64,000 bases of DNA, taken from the NCBI RefSeq assembly GCF_000006405.1, contig NW_003215582.1, positions 717,285 through 781,284 of the forward strand, in the 5' to 3' direction. Source of the stretch: Perkinsus marinus ATCC 50983 (lineage: Eukaryota > Perkinsozoa > Perkinsida > Perkinsidae). The notes beneath the pieces are model-generated. The model was given only the letters and a program-made list of their open reading frames with translations, had not been told where the DNA came from and did not search any database. A program made the position numbers and the translations under genes. Numbering within the stretch: position 1 is the first letter of the stretch; every line of letters begins with the position of its first letter. Positions 55,031 to 64,000 of the stretch are shown one piece after another.

Positions 55031-57927
55031 TTATAAAGCCTGATGACTCGCAACATCCAAGTCGCGCTTTTTCCCATAAGAATACACCCACCTTTCGGCC
55101 TGCTCTTTCCTCGCCTCCTCCTTCCTCAGAGCTCTCACCAGCTTCCGTGTTTCCTCTCGATCCTCCCGCTGCTCTGCCTTGAACACCTCATCAGCCGTTA
55201 TCTGCACAGCGATAGACCCAACCACGAACAGCGCATCTCTCCCACCCGTTCTTTCTCGCAGTTCTCTCGTTGAATCGACTTCTCTCGCTGAGCATCATAA
55301 CTCTGTGTTATCAACTCCAGCTCAGCCTCCCGAGCTCGCCTCTTCCTCTCCCGTTTGAACTGTACAAACTCCAGATTTTCCTGACACTTCCCTTATGAGG
55401 ACGACAAGTCGCCGACAGTTACCTTCAGCTCACGCTGGTGAGTTGTTCTCCTAAATGCCTCGATGCCCTCACGCAGACTCGTCTCCTGCTCCCGTCTCCA
55501 TTGCGTTATGTCCTTCTGTGCTTCCTTCTCCATCTTCCTCTCAGCCGACTTAGAACACACCAATAGTGGTAGCAGTGTGAGATGATATGCACACGGTCAA
55601 CTACATATGTCGGTGACAATAAGGAAAATTTGAGGAAATTCCGGGAAATTCTTGTTGATTTCTGAACACTCCTACCTAGATTCGTTCATAACTATGCACT
55701 GATCAGTAGAGCTCCCAACAGCGGCACTCACCTTCTCCTCCCTCCGCATGTTCCACAGTATCCGACTCTCCAATGCCTTCAACTCCCGTATTTCTCGTCC
55801 TAACAAGACCTCCCTACTATGCAGCCAGAGCAGCGTTCCTGTAGCTGTAGGGACGACTCAACCTTACGTGCTTCGTCCAGGGCCTGCCTCCAACTATCCT
55901 TCTCTTTATACCAGATCTGGTCTCTCACTGAGAGCTTCGCAGAGATGTCTGAGCCGCGTCCATCGAGATGCATATAAGTGTAGAACTTACTACTCCTAGC
56001 CGATAGAGGTTGGTCTAGCCTAGGGGCCGAACGACACTGAATCGGTATCGCTTTACCTACCCGCACGCGTTGGTCAATGGTTCTATCACAGTCCTCCTCC
56101 TCCTTCTCCTCCTTACCTAGAGCCTTATTCCTCGCAACTCCACCACCAGCAGCACTCCTGGCAGGTGACCGCGAGCGTTCTTCTCGCCCCCTCGATCGAT
56201 CCCCTACAAGTGACCATCTAGAATGTGTCGATGTTGTGGTAAGTCACCCCTGTCCGGAATCTGCTCCTCTACTACTTGATCGGGAGACGCTCCCGTTGAA
56301 TCTATCCATCAGCAACGACAATGCCTAGGATACTAACACTTATCAATACTACCCGGCTTTGTCTGCTGTAAAGTCCCTAGCTGCTCCTGTATACGTGAGG
56401 GGGAGGACACTAATCCTTGCGATAACAAAGGCCTGAAGAGTCCTCCTTAGCCCCATCACCGTTTCCAACCCTCAGCCCTACTACCCCCTACTAGACACAT
56501 TGCCTTTCTTCTTCTTCTTCCCTGCACTCGTTGGCGTAGCTGTCGGAGATCGTCTCGAGTGAGGTAAGAATTCTGCAAGCAGCAGTGCGGTGCTCCTCCG
56601 ACCTCTTGTCATCTGGGAGCTGTCACAGTCACCACGAGCCTTACTGCTTGGAACATATTTAGGGATGGCGCGCGGACCAATGCCAGGGGAGGTCTCCTTC
56701 TCTCGCTGGACTGTGTTAGGGGACAGGGCTGCACAAATAAAATCAAATAATTCCCAATCCTGTATTCGCGATGTGCTATTGCCATATGGCATGTAAAACG
56801 ATCATCATCATCACCGTGCATAATTACTAATATTCCATATCTCACCTTCTCCACGCTGCACCTTTCCTTTCTTCTTACTCGATTCACGCGACAATAGCGC
56901 CTGAAGAGTCTTCCTTTCATCAAAGACCCCTCAACAACCTACCCCTCCTTGACCGCCTTTGGAGAGGCGATAGTCGACCACATGACTCAGCCAGCGGCCC
57001 AAGGCTTTGCTCGCCGCCAAGTTGCTGAACATCATCTGCATATTCGAAGGGGTTGCAGACCGGCGGGTTGAAGTCGAGTACCTCCTTCTGGAAGGCTTCC
57101 GTTTCCACTAGTCCCCGCAGTAGCTCTATCGTCTTATCAGGGATTCTATCCCTATCGAAGAATACTAATCTTTGTAGTAAGGTTATGGCACTAGACGAGG
57201 GAAAGATGTGCTCTCGGGCCGCCCTCCAATACTCTTGAGGAGCTGAGACACACCGAAGTGGCAATGGAAGAAGAGTCTAGGACAATCCCATACAGCCAGA
57301 GGAATACCGTACTTTCCGAGTCCCCAACGATACCATCAGTCGAGCTCCTCCTCCTCAGCTTCACACCCAGAGCCCAGCAAAGGCCACGGGCCACTGATAA
57401 CACTCCTTCTGGCGGAGACGGCAGGTTTCGCAGTTCTATAAAGTCTCCTGAGGCGCGGACCTCCCTCCCTCTTCGCACAACACTTCTTACTTTTTGTTAG
57501 TTTACTTAGCGACGCCATCGCTTCTTCAGCGGAAAAGTACTTCGGTTTCGATTCGCCTCCACGACTCACCTGATAACAGACAACACTAGGGCTTATCGTA
57601 TATGGCCATGCGGAACAGATGATAACAATGGACTTCATGCTTCTCACCTCGCCCGACTTCGCATCATTGCCATTCCCTCGCTCCTCGCGCTGAGGCTGCT
57701 TAGTCCTGAATCGACCTCAGCCACAGATGAAGTGACGGTAGCCGAGTGCCTACCTGCCGTCCGCTGCACTCAATGCCTCTGTGAACTGTGATGACTCGGG
57801 AGGCTGCGAGGACGGGTCCATTATACTCGAGTAACTGTCGCTGGTCTACGTCATCATACAGTGCAGCAGAGTAAGCAGAAATGGTAGCAGCCTTAGTGCA
57901 ATATAAATCAACTCCACCATAGATCAT
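55031..57927 (-). CDS. Protein with dynein-stalk-like segment and Glu/Arg-rich coiled coil
   Basis: The ATG at 57927 gives MIYGGVDLYCTKAATISAYS. Exons then read GGESKPKYFSAEEAMASLSK and GDFIELRNLPSPPEGVLSVA-RGLCWALGVK (about 57440-57350), followed by EYWRAAREHIFPSSSAITLL and LVFFDRDRIPDKTIELLRGL (about 57225-57120). In dynein heavy chains the stalk region reads like 'EIRSF..PP..V..V..A.C.LLG', then a hydrophobic helix and 'FDKDNIP.K....L..YI', the same order and spacing. No AAA+ motor motifs surround it. Instead come basic and Glu/Arg-rich helices: FDERKTLQALLSRESSKKKG, NKALGKEEKEEEDCDRTIDQ, LSVRDQIWYKEKDSWRQALD and EEARKEQAERWVYS. The end KKRDLDVASHQAL stops at 55031. It neighbours EFCAB10, another flagellar-type gene. 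One intron (55549-55731) carries repeat copy F. One or two genes are possible. Confidence 0.5.
55595..55724 (+). repeat. Dispersed intronic repeat, copy F (coiled-coil gene intron)
   Basis: Begins GGTCAACTACATATGTCGGT, contains AATTCTTGTTGATTTCTGAA, and ends CTCCCAACAGCGG, 7 nt from the splice donor of the minus-strand gene. It is antisense to that gene. Confidence 0.85.
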
Positions 57928-58644
57928 AATATCACGTTTACGACATCATCATGTTTACCAAGGCAGTATGAATAGGAGCAAGCGCTCAGCCTGTCACGGC
58001 TATATCCTCCACCTAATACAAACACCAATAGAGTGACGTTAGGCTCAGGCGTGGGGAATCCCACCCGTAGGTTGAGAGCCCTCCTAGCTAGGTCCACAAA
58101 GGTAGACATGTCCACCTTCAATGGTATCTCCAGGCCGCCCTCAGTAGCCTTACCCCCCTGACCAACTGTGCCATCAATCAGCTCCTCTTGCCTCGCTGAA
58201 CAGGCCAGAGCCTTCAAAGCTGATCGACACTGAAAGGCATACGACAAGACAGGGTATACCCAGTCGATCAGAAGAAGGATGAAGTACTCACCTGCTCCCT
58301 AGTGATAGTCCCCTGCTTCAGTAAATCAGCCATACGGAAAACCGACTCGATCTCCTTCATATCGAACAGACCCCCCGCCTCAGCTCCCTCTTTACTGCGA
58401 CGTTCCAGCTGTTGTGCCATGAAGGCCATCACTGCCTCCCTGCCTCCCTCGGGCTTGTGGAAGGCGACTGATGCCAGGAGATCGTTGAGGAGCTCTGGGA
58501 TGCGATGCCGAGCCATATACCTGCGCCCAGTGAACGCGGAGCGAAAGCCAACAATATTCAAACGCAAAGGACGTACTCACGACACTCGATGTACTCGGGA
58601 TTCTTCTCCAGCTCTGCCTTGGGGAGCCACATCTCTGCAGACAT
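57924..58644 (-). CDS. EFCAB10-like small flagellar protein (RIIa/DPY30-type fold)
   Basis: The ATG at 58644 gives MSAEMWLPKAELEKNPEYI. An intron joins this to EYMARHRIPELLNDLLASVA, then FHKPEGGREAVMAFMAQQLE, GLFDMKEIESVFRMADLLKQ and GTITREQ. Human EFCAB10 has the same layout: 'YL..H.LPELL..L...LL...PE.PR.FL...L', then 'LFDE.NL..LF...DP...G.'. Another exon continues CRSALKALACSARQEEL and VDMSTFVDLARRALNLRV. The first part is like the RIIa dimerisation-docking helices used in cilia; the second is a degenerate EF-hand pair without clear calcium ligands. The end at 57924 overlaps the next gene's first codon by one base pattern (TTATGATC), so the true last exon may stop earlier. Confidence 0.65.
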
Positions 58645-58918
58645 AGGACTGAAGTCTGTCCAAGGAACAGAGCCGCCCGTGAATAACAACACTACACAAC
58701 AGTCGCTTATACATAGCTCGATTAAGGTAGCATACAAAATAGAACACTAAATGGTGCCAACTTGATATATTCTAGTCAATGATTCAACTTTCGTGGTAAC
58801 CATTAGTACATCTGCACGCGGGACTGTATAAAATCCTTACGCATAGCGCTCAGCATCCGGTTAATAGCCGATAACCGTTTCTGGTGAAAACCAATCAGAG
58901 ACTCACCAAACGATATAC

Positions 58919-61900
58919 TCATCCGCGACCTACTTGAAGTTGATCCTGTTGCCGCGGCGACTTCCCTCCCCGGGTCTCGTCCGAAGACCCACTACTCCCA
59001 CCAGCCGTCTGCTTAGAGCTCGCCCGACTCAGCCGCTGTACTGATGGATCCTCTCGCACTTGACGAAGCACTGTTATGGCGGAGTCAAAGTCGCCTATGC
59101 TACGTAGGCTAGAGGCATGCTGAGCCACCCGCCCTTCATCGCAGAGTATCTATCGGGTGGAAGGCAGTCGTCGAGTGCCGAAACCATGAGGAGGCCCAAC
59201 ACTACTTTAGCATGATATCGTATGATCCTCTCGAAAGCGTTCTCCCGCTGACTTCTGATCCACGGAGCAAAGTTCGGCGACTCCACTACGAATTTCCGAT
59301 ACAACTCCTCTAGCTTCACCGGCCTGAGGCCCGCCAGGGGTTCTGGGCAGTCCGGGGCCAACGTAAGGGATGCTAGCAATGCCGAAAGATCCTGAAAAGC
59401 TAACAATCAGATGAGAGGATACAGCGTGGACTTACAAAAGGAGGCAACAGTGGGGTGGGTGAGAGAGGTGACGACTTTATGCTACGCTTCGCCATTTCCA
59501 CAGACAGGTACCTTCAACGTCAGTTGAATATTCAGCACTATATAAATATACCCTTACGGTTGGAGGAACGGCGCCAGGAAGGAGCAAGTAAGACTTTGGA
59601 AATGTCGATTGAGAATGGCGTCATTTATAGCAAACGCCGCCGCACGTCGATCCTGTCCATCCTTGGCATCAACATCCTGTAGTTGCTTCAGGACAGACAC
59701 GTTGGGCGGCAGATCCTGACCATCACAGTCCCCAACTCTACCCCATCATACTACGGCTCACCAGCTTCCATCTACCAACGTCCTTTCGATACTCATCCGT
59801 CTGACGGCCGCCGCCGCCTTCACCTCCTCCTCCAGAAGGCACATCGAGTACACCCATCACGCTTGCCGCCCCCGTCACCTCCATCAACTTACTCCCCAAT
59901 GTACGTGTATTACTACTAGAGCTGCATAAAAGGGGCGATACGGCAACCTGCAATGGGCATCTCATAGGCATACATCTCATATGACGACCTACATAGGAAC
60001 CCCCTTGCTGCTGTATAACGACTTTATCCGAGAGCTGTGGCGCGTCAGTCTTCTGGTCGCCCTTATCATCACTATCTATAACTACGACCACCTGAAGGTA
60101 TCAATACTGGAGCCTCCTGCGTGCGCAAGTCGATGATACTCACTGGAAAGTTCTGTGAGAGTTGAGCGAAAGCCATAGGAGAGGTTATGCCCAGAATGCA
60201 CGGAGGCAACGCCCCAATGGGTGCAGTCTTATAGTATCTACATCAACACTATAGGACCATTCCACAGTCAAATTGACAGAACCGCCGCCCCCCCCACTTC
60301 CGAAGACTACATTACTCGTAATCAGGGTCATAGATGGTGAAGTAAGGTCTATAGTCACCCCTATATTGGACGGGCTGGATGAGTGATAGGATGGCAAAGA
60401 CGGCGTTGCTGACGGACGAGGGTAGTTGTCGTGGAGTGTACACCAACATGGGAACCTGAGCATGCTGCCAGAGTACCGCCTGCAGGGATCGAACCCGGGA
60501 CCTACTCCTGTTATCGCCATCTCCCACAGATGCCACAGCGAGCTCATAAGCGGCCATAAGCTACCCGATTTCGAGACCTAGCAAAGCCATGCCGCTACAT
60601 AGTACACGACAAGACGCACCTCGGAGTACAAGAACCAAGGAACTTGGTGGTGCTGCAGAGACGAACTCAGCGAGAACGCCCGCGAACCGACAGGCTTACT
60701 ACCTACATGCACATATGTCAGTCCACACACCACGAACTGGGATGCTACCAGAAAGCCCCTTGACCGCTGAGATGAGTCCTCGCTTCCTCATCGGCCCCTC
60801 ATTCTGCCCTGAGTCAGTACGCAAATACCTGTGGAAAAGGGCTTAGCCTCCAATATGAGATACCTAGTTTTACGCCAGGGTTTTCTCTAGACTTATATCT
60901 CCGTCTCCACACACACTTTCCCGAAGCCTTTCCCTGCTACCAACCACAGGTGCTTGAGGAGAGCTCACAATCACCGAGGACCCCCGTGGGGAGCTGCTGG
61001 GGCTTGAACCGACGACCTTCCGAGGGAACCATGACACCGGCCCTCCGATGGGGATGACAAACGATAGTCGCGTTGATAGGATCGGTAGCGTTACCGTCTG
61101 AGAGGATCACACCCCACTCTAATGCCAACAACCACCACAATGGATGCGACTTGCCTTAGCCGGCTTAGGCTTGGGCCACCTACAGGTATCCAACCATACT
61201 TGCTGTAGCACCTGCGGGCATGTACCACATCGCTCCGCTGCTGTATAGGCCTCTACCATTGGGCCCGATACAACTGTAGACCACAGCTCTGTGAACCTAG
61301 GCGGTAACCTTATCTCTATTTCTTACGAATAGAGCGGCTATTGGGAATTCCGTCCACCCTACAGGAACGAGGGAAACGATCGTCAACACGTTTGATCTAG
61401 AGAAGTACCCAAAGCTAGAGTGAGCTTTCGATCATCCAAGTTATGCAGAACCCCCCTGGAAGATCGCAAGCCGATCAGAGTCTCCCCGATCAGAGTACTA
61501 CGGATGCCTCGATACAACTGCAATGGTCTTCTGATAGAAACCTCTGGGATTATCTTCATCCCGATGCTGCCGAAAAAGGCATGTCGCGAACAAATACCTG
61601 CAGTGGGGAGGAGAGTGCAAACAGGCGATCCACCAAGAAGGTACCTGGAGCGATCAGAAGTGGCATTGGCATCGTAGAAGTCATCGGACACTACTCGGTC
61701 TTGACAACGGAATCGAACACTATAGAGACCTGGGATGAGAACTATGCCTGCCAACCTCAACGACAACGCCCAATGGAGCGCTTCCCCGAAGCGAGTAGTA
61801 GTGCGCAGAATCGTACATGCTTTCCGATCTCTCAATAGCGTTTCTAACGCGTGTCTCAAGAGCACTGTGGAGATAATCAAAGATCCCAGATGTCAATTCC

Positions 61901-62340
61901 TCATTCACTCTGAGCATGCAGACCCTCTTATTACATGAAATATCATCAGTGCCAGCCCTCGTCAAGTTAGAGTCCGGAAAGGCCAAGAAGCTCAGCGTCT
62001 TAGCATCCCTAGACGACAACGCCTCTGCGGGGTACCTAAGATCCAACCACTCCAAAAGCACCAAAGCGAGCCGTCACTAAGGCGACACGTCTGCAAGATT
62101 TGTTAAGACGGGGATATACGCAACCCTCCAGAGTTCTACATGCATTCCATAGCCTGGCCGACTTCAAGATCAAATGCGAACGCCGCTGTGCACACCAGCC
62201 AGTTATTGCGGGATGCCTCGCCGATCGACTGCGAACCATGACTCGATGAGTCCTCCCCCACACCCTGAGCGGAAGGTCGAGGGAAATGGCAAACCCTCCT
62301 ACCGCACCTTTCCGTCCTCCGCAGTTACTGATGTATCCAT
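58919..62340 (-). CDS. DENND6: DENND6-type Rab guanine-nucleotide exchange factor
   Basis: DENND6 proteins activate Rab14-type GTPases in endosomal trafficking. The ATG at 62340 gives MDTSVTAEDGK, a 43-nt intron, then NNWLVCTAAFAFDLEVGQAM. A further intron joins ECM to YPAEALSSRDAKTLSFLAFP and DSN, the N-terminal uDENN core ('FDLELGQ..E..YP...LSFPDSN'). Next are FRQHRDEDNPRGFYQKTIAV (about 61585), SSLWHLWEMAITG and, after a 50-nt intron, VPMLVYTPRQLPSSVSNAVF. Then come AILSLIQPVQYRGDYRPYFT, IYDPDYE and PPCILGITSPMAFAQLSQNF (about 60215-60150), matching the DENN core 'DYRPYFTIHD' and 'ILGVTNPFF'. ELYRKFVVESPNFAPWIRSQ lies near the C-terminus, and the last exon ends at TGA 58919. About twelve exons, the middle ones only partly joined. 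Confidence 0.85.
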
Positions 62341-62603
62341 TCTGATACGAGGAGGAGGAGGCCGACCAGGAAATGCGCTGGGCGAGCGCTCACTACCGGA
62401 ACTTGAAAGCTTGCAATACTTGCGCGGTGAACACGTACCACTAACAAATAGACACAAACACGGCTCTTTGTTATCAAACTACCTGAACCCAGGGTGATGC
62501 AGATGAGGTCTTCCGTGTAAATTAGTTTAACCTGGCTCCAATAGCGACTCGGGTGAGACAGCGTAATAGAGACCTTCCGAACCCTTGTTTTGATGCCGAG
62601 TTA

Positions 62604-63923
62604 ATGTCACGCTACTGTCCTTCCTGCCATGCATGCATCCTCGATTTTGGTAACTATACAGACCAGAGGCATTGCGACGTGATCCTAGCCCCGTCGGCCA
62701 ACCTCGGGCCTCCCTCTTCCAGACCCATCAGAACTGGAACACCGGTCTCCCAACTCTTACTAGCCCTACCCCTAGCTCGAGAGCTCTTCGCGGTTCAGCC
62801 GCCTGATTGTCGCTATTTACGCCTTGCCTTCCCCTGTGAGGGAGGCGGCTGCTTCTGGACTTACCCTCTATGGCGAATGGTCATTGCTACGGTGCTCAGG
62901 CGAGGAGAGAACAGCTATGAGGATTTAACGCAAAGAATCGACACACTGCGAAAACGAATATTAGACTTCCAAATTGAAGCCGCTGCTTCGCTGGACATCG
63001 AAGGTCTCATTAGGAAGCGTGCAGACATTGTCAAGGAGGGCAACAGCATTGTCGGTTGCCTCGGTGAAGGGGCTCCGATTCTTGAATGGGGAGAGTTCCC
63101 ATCAAGTGGGGCCTCATCGTTCGCCCAGGATATAGCTTGCCTATCATCTATAAGGCGGTCAGTAGAGAGGAGTCGAGCCACTCTGGCTTCTCCTGAACCG
63201 GTGGAGAGCGAGAACGTCATTGGCGTCATGGCGGTGGCCACTGCATTGAAGAGGTTGGGCGCAGCCAAACTGGCTCGAGATATAGAGTTGAGAGAGAGCT
63301 CAATAGTTCAGGAGCAACCACTCCCCTCTGTGGACGGGGCACTGGAGCAATTCGAGGAGGATGTGAAGTCACTGAGGAGGTTTGATCAGGTCGATCGACA
63401 ATGTCATGTCTTCATGGACGGGGTAGGATCGGACGTACATAGGAAACCTGAAAATGACCATCCCGAATCTGAAGTTATCTCCGAGCCTTCTGTGGAAGAT
63501 GATGTTAGTGAGGACCCCACTGAATGCCAACCATGTGAAGGGGAGTCGGAGAGGAACGAAGACGTAGGGGTAGCGGTAGAGTCGCCAGTAGTCCAAAGTA
63601 GAGTTGAGCGCATGAAGGAGGATATGGTCAAACGGATAGCCGAGCAGATTGTGAAGGCACAAGCTGCTCGGCAGAATAAGGATCAAGACGACAATGTGCT
63701 AAGTGAATACTTACAGTCGACTCCTGTTGGACGTGCATCGTGCTATGGCACGGGGGAGAGTACTGAGGGTGAGAGAGGCAAGCCGCCCTCGGAGGTCATC
63801 CATTGTGAATCCTCGAGTCAAAGTCAGCTGGACATCGGCGGTGGTGGTGTACTGACAGATTGGCTCGGAAATGACAGTTCAACCGGAGGGGAAATGCTGG
63901 ACACTGAAGATCTAATGGAGTAG
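62604..63923 (+). CDS. Uncharacterised protein with coiled-coil-like region and acidic tail
   Basis: A single long frame from ATG 62604 to TAG 63923 codes for about 439 residues. An upstream 5' exon is possible, since the frame is open to 62553. The first 90 residues include four Cys and one His clustered (SRYCPSCHACILDFGN). From about residue 110 there is heptad-like sequence (EDLTQRIDTLRKRILDFQIE). The central part is mixed, and residues from about 290 on are acidic and Ser-rich (EVISEPSVEDDVSEDPTECQ). A second helix, RVERMKEDMVKRIAEQIVKA, follows. I recognise no family. The gene is divergent from DENND6 across about 260 bp. Confidence 0.55.
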   Translation: MSRYCPSCHACILDFGNYTDQRHCDVILAPSANLGPPSSRPIRTGTPVSQLLLALPLARELFAVQPPDCRYLRLAFPCEGGGCFWTYPLWRMVIATVLRRGENSYEDLTQRIDTLRKRILDFQIEAAASLDIEGLIRKRADIVKEGNSIVGCLGEGAPILEWGEFPSSGASSFAQDIACLSSIRRSVERSRATLASPEPVESENVIGVMAVATALKRLGAAKLARDIELRESSIVQEQPLPSVDGALEQFEEDVKSLRRFDQVDRQCHVFMDGVGSDVHRKPENDHPESEVISEPSVEDDVSEDPTECQPCEGESERNEDVGVAVESPVVQSRVERMKEDMVKRIAEQIVKAQAARQNKDQDDNVLSEYLQSTPVGRASCYGTGESTEGERGKPPSEVIHCESSSQSQLDIGGGGVLTDWLGNDSSTGGEMLDTEDLME

Positions 63924-64000
63924 GGCTGGGCAGCAGACCTAGTAGCTTCAAAAAAGGGTATTCGACTGAACCTTGTCAGTTATCTCCCACCTCTAGCCGA

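Noticed and set aside
60490-60545. tRNA-like sequence with good box B on the minus strand in DENND6
   Set aside because: The box B-like GGTTCGATCCC lies in a 50-nt intron whose removal joins SLWHLWEMAITG to VPMLVYTPRQL exactly as in DENND6 proteins. No anticodon arm fits a tRNA; the match is chance.
1-64000. CRISPR array, bacterial operon, plasmid or prophage features
   Set aside because: No regularly spaced repeats. Intron-bearing eukaryotic genes such as SRP72, ribophorin I and DENND6 show that this is nuclear eukaryotic DNA.

Overview
This is nuclear DNA from a unicellular eukaryote. Almost every gene is broken into short exons by GT-AG introns, many only 43-63 nt long, so single open frames recover fragments rather than proteins. 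I rebuilt genes by joining frames across introns and matching known family motifs from memory; no search was run. Flagellar proteins (CFAP119-like, EFCAB10-like, a dynein-stalk-like protein), tiny introns, compact gene spacing and degraded Mutator and Ty3/gypsy elements suggest an alveolate protist, with a Perkinsus-type (Perkinsozoa) genome my best guess. That placement is an inference.

Layout. 1-8 kb is gene-poor and rich in mobile-element debris: a truncated Mutator-like transposase, a Ty3/gypsy integrase tail, a 92-bp tandem duplication and a cluster of perfect palindromes. 6.5-19 kb carries a WD40 protein (minus), then plus-strand genes for an RCC1-repeat protein, SMARCD/BAF60 (SWI/SNF subunit), a long acidic low-complexity protein, POMP/UMP1 (proteasome assembly), a CCCH zinc-finger protein and an unnamed gene. 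19-26.8 kb is minus strand: an unnamed gene, SRP72 and asparagine synthetase. A 100-N assembly gap follows. 27-45 kb is mostly plus strand: DDX51/Dbp6 helicase, ribophorin I (OST1), a peroxisomal ABCD half-transporter, V-ATPase c'' (VMA16), a single-exon protein, QCR8 (minus) and NOG2/GNL2. 44.7-50 kb holds a predicted type I membrane protein, a Ser/Glu-rich protein, a CFAP119-like axonemal protein and a small unknown. 50.6-62.3 kb is a minus-strand run: an FHA-domain protein, RPC4 (POLR3D), a protein with a dynein-stalk-like segment, an EFCAB10-like protein and DENND6. The window ends in a plus-strand coiled-coil-like protein.

The genes are mostly housekeeping and not one pathway: ribosome and RNA production (DDX51, NOG2, RPC4), ER entry and glycosylation (SRP72, ribophorin I), membrane traffic and acidification (DENND6, VMA16), respiration (QCR8), proteasome assembly and chromatin.

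The most interesting unexplained signal is a dispersed family of about 120-170 bp with at least six copies, all inside introns of protein-coding genes. One end (consensus CCAACACTGG) usually lies within about 25 nt of a splice site, in either orientation relative to the gene. Others are a MITE-like pair at 12.05 and 46.5 kb, a duplicated VMA16/QCR8 3'-end junction with a sharp identity boundary, and the dynein-stalk-like segment in an apparently non-motor protein.
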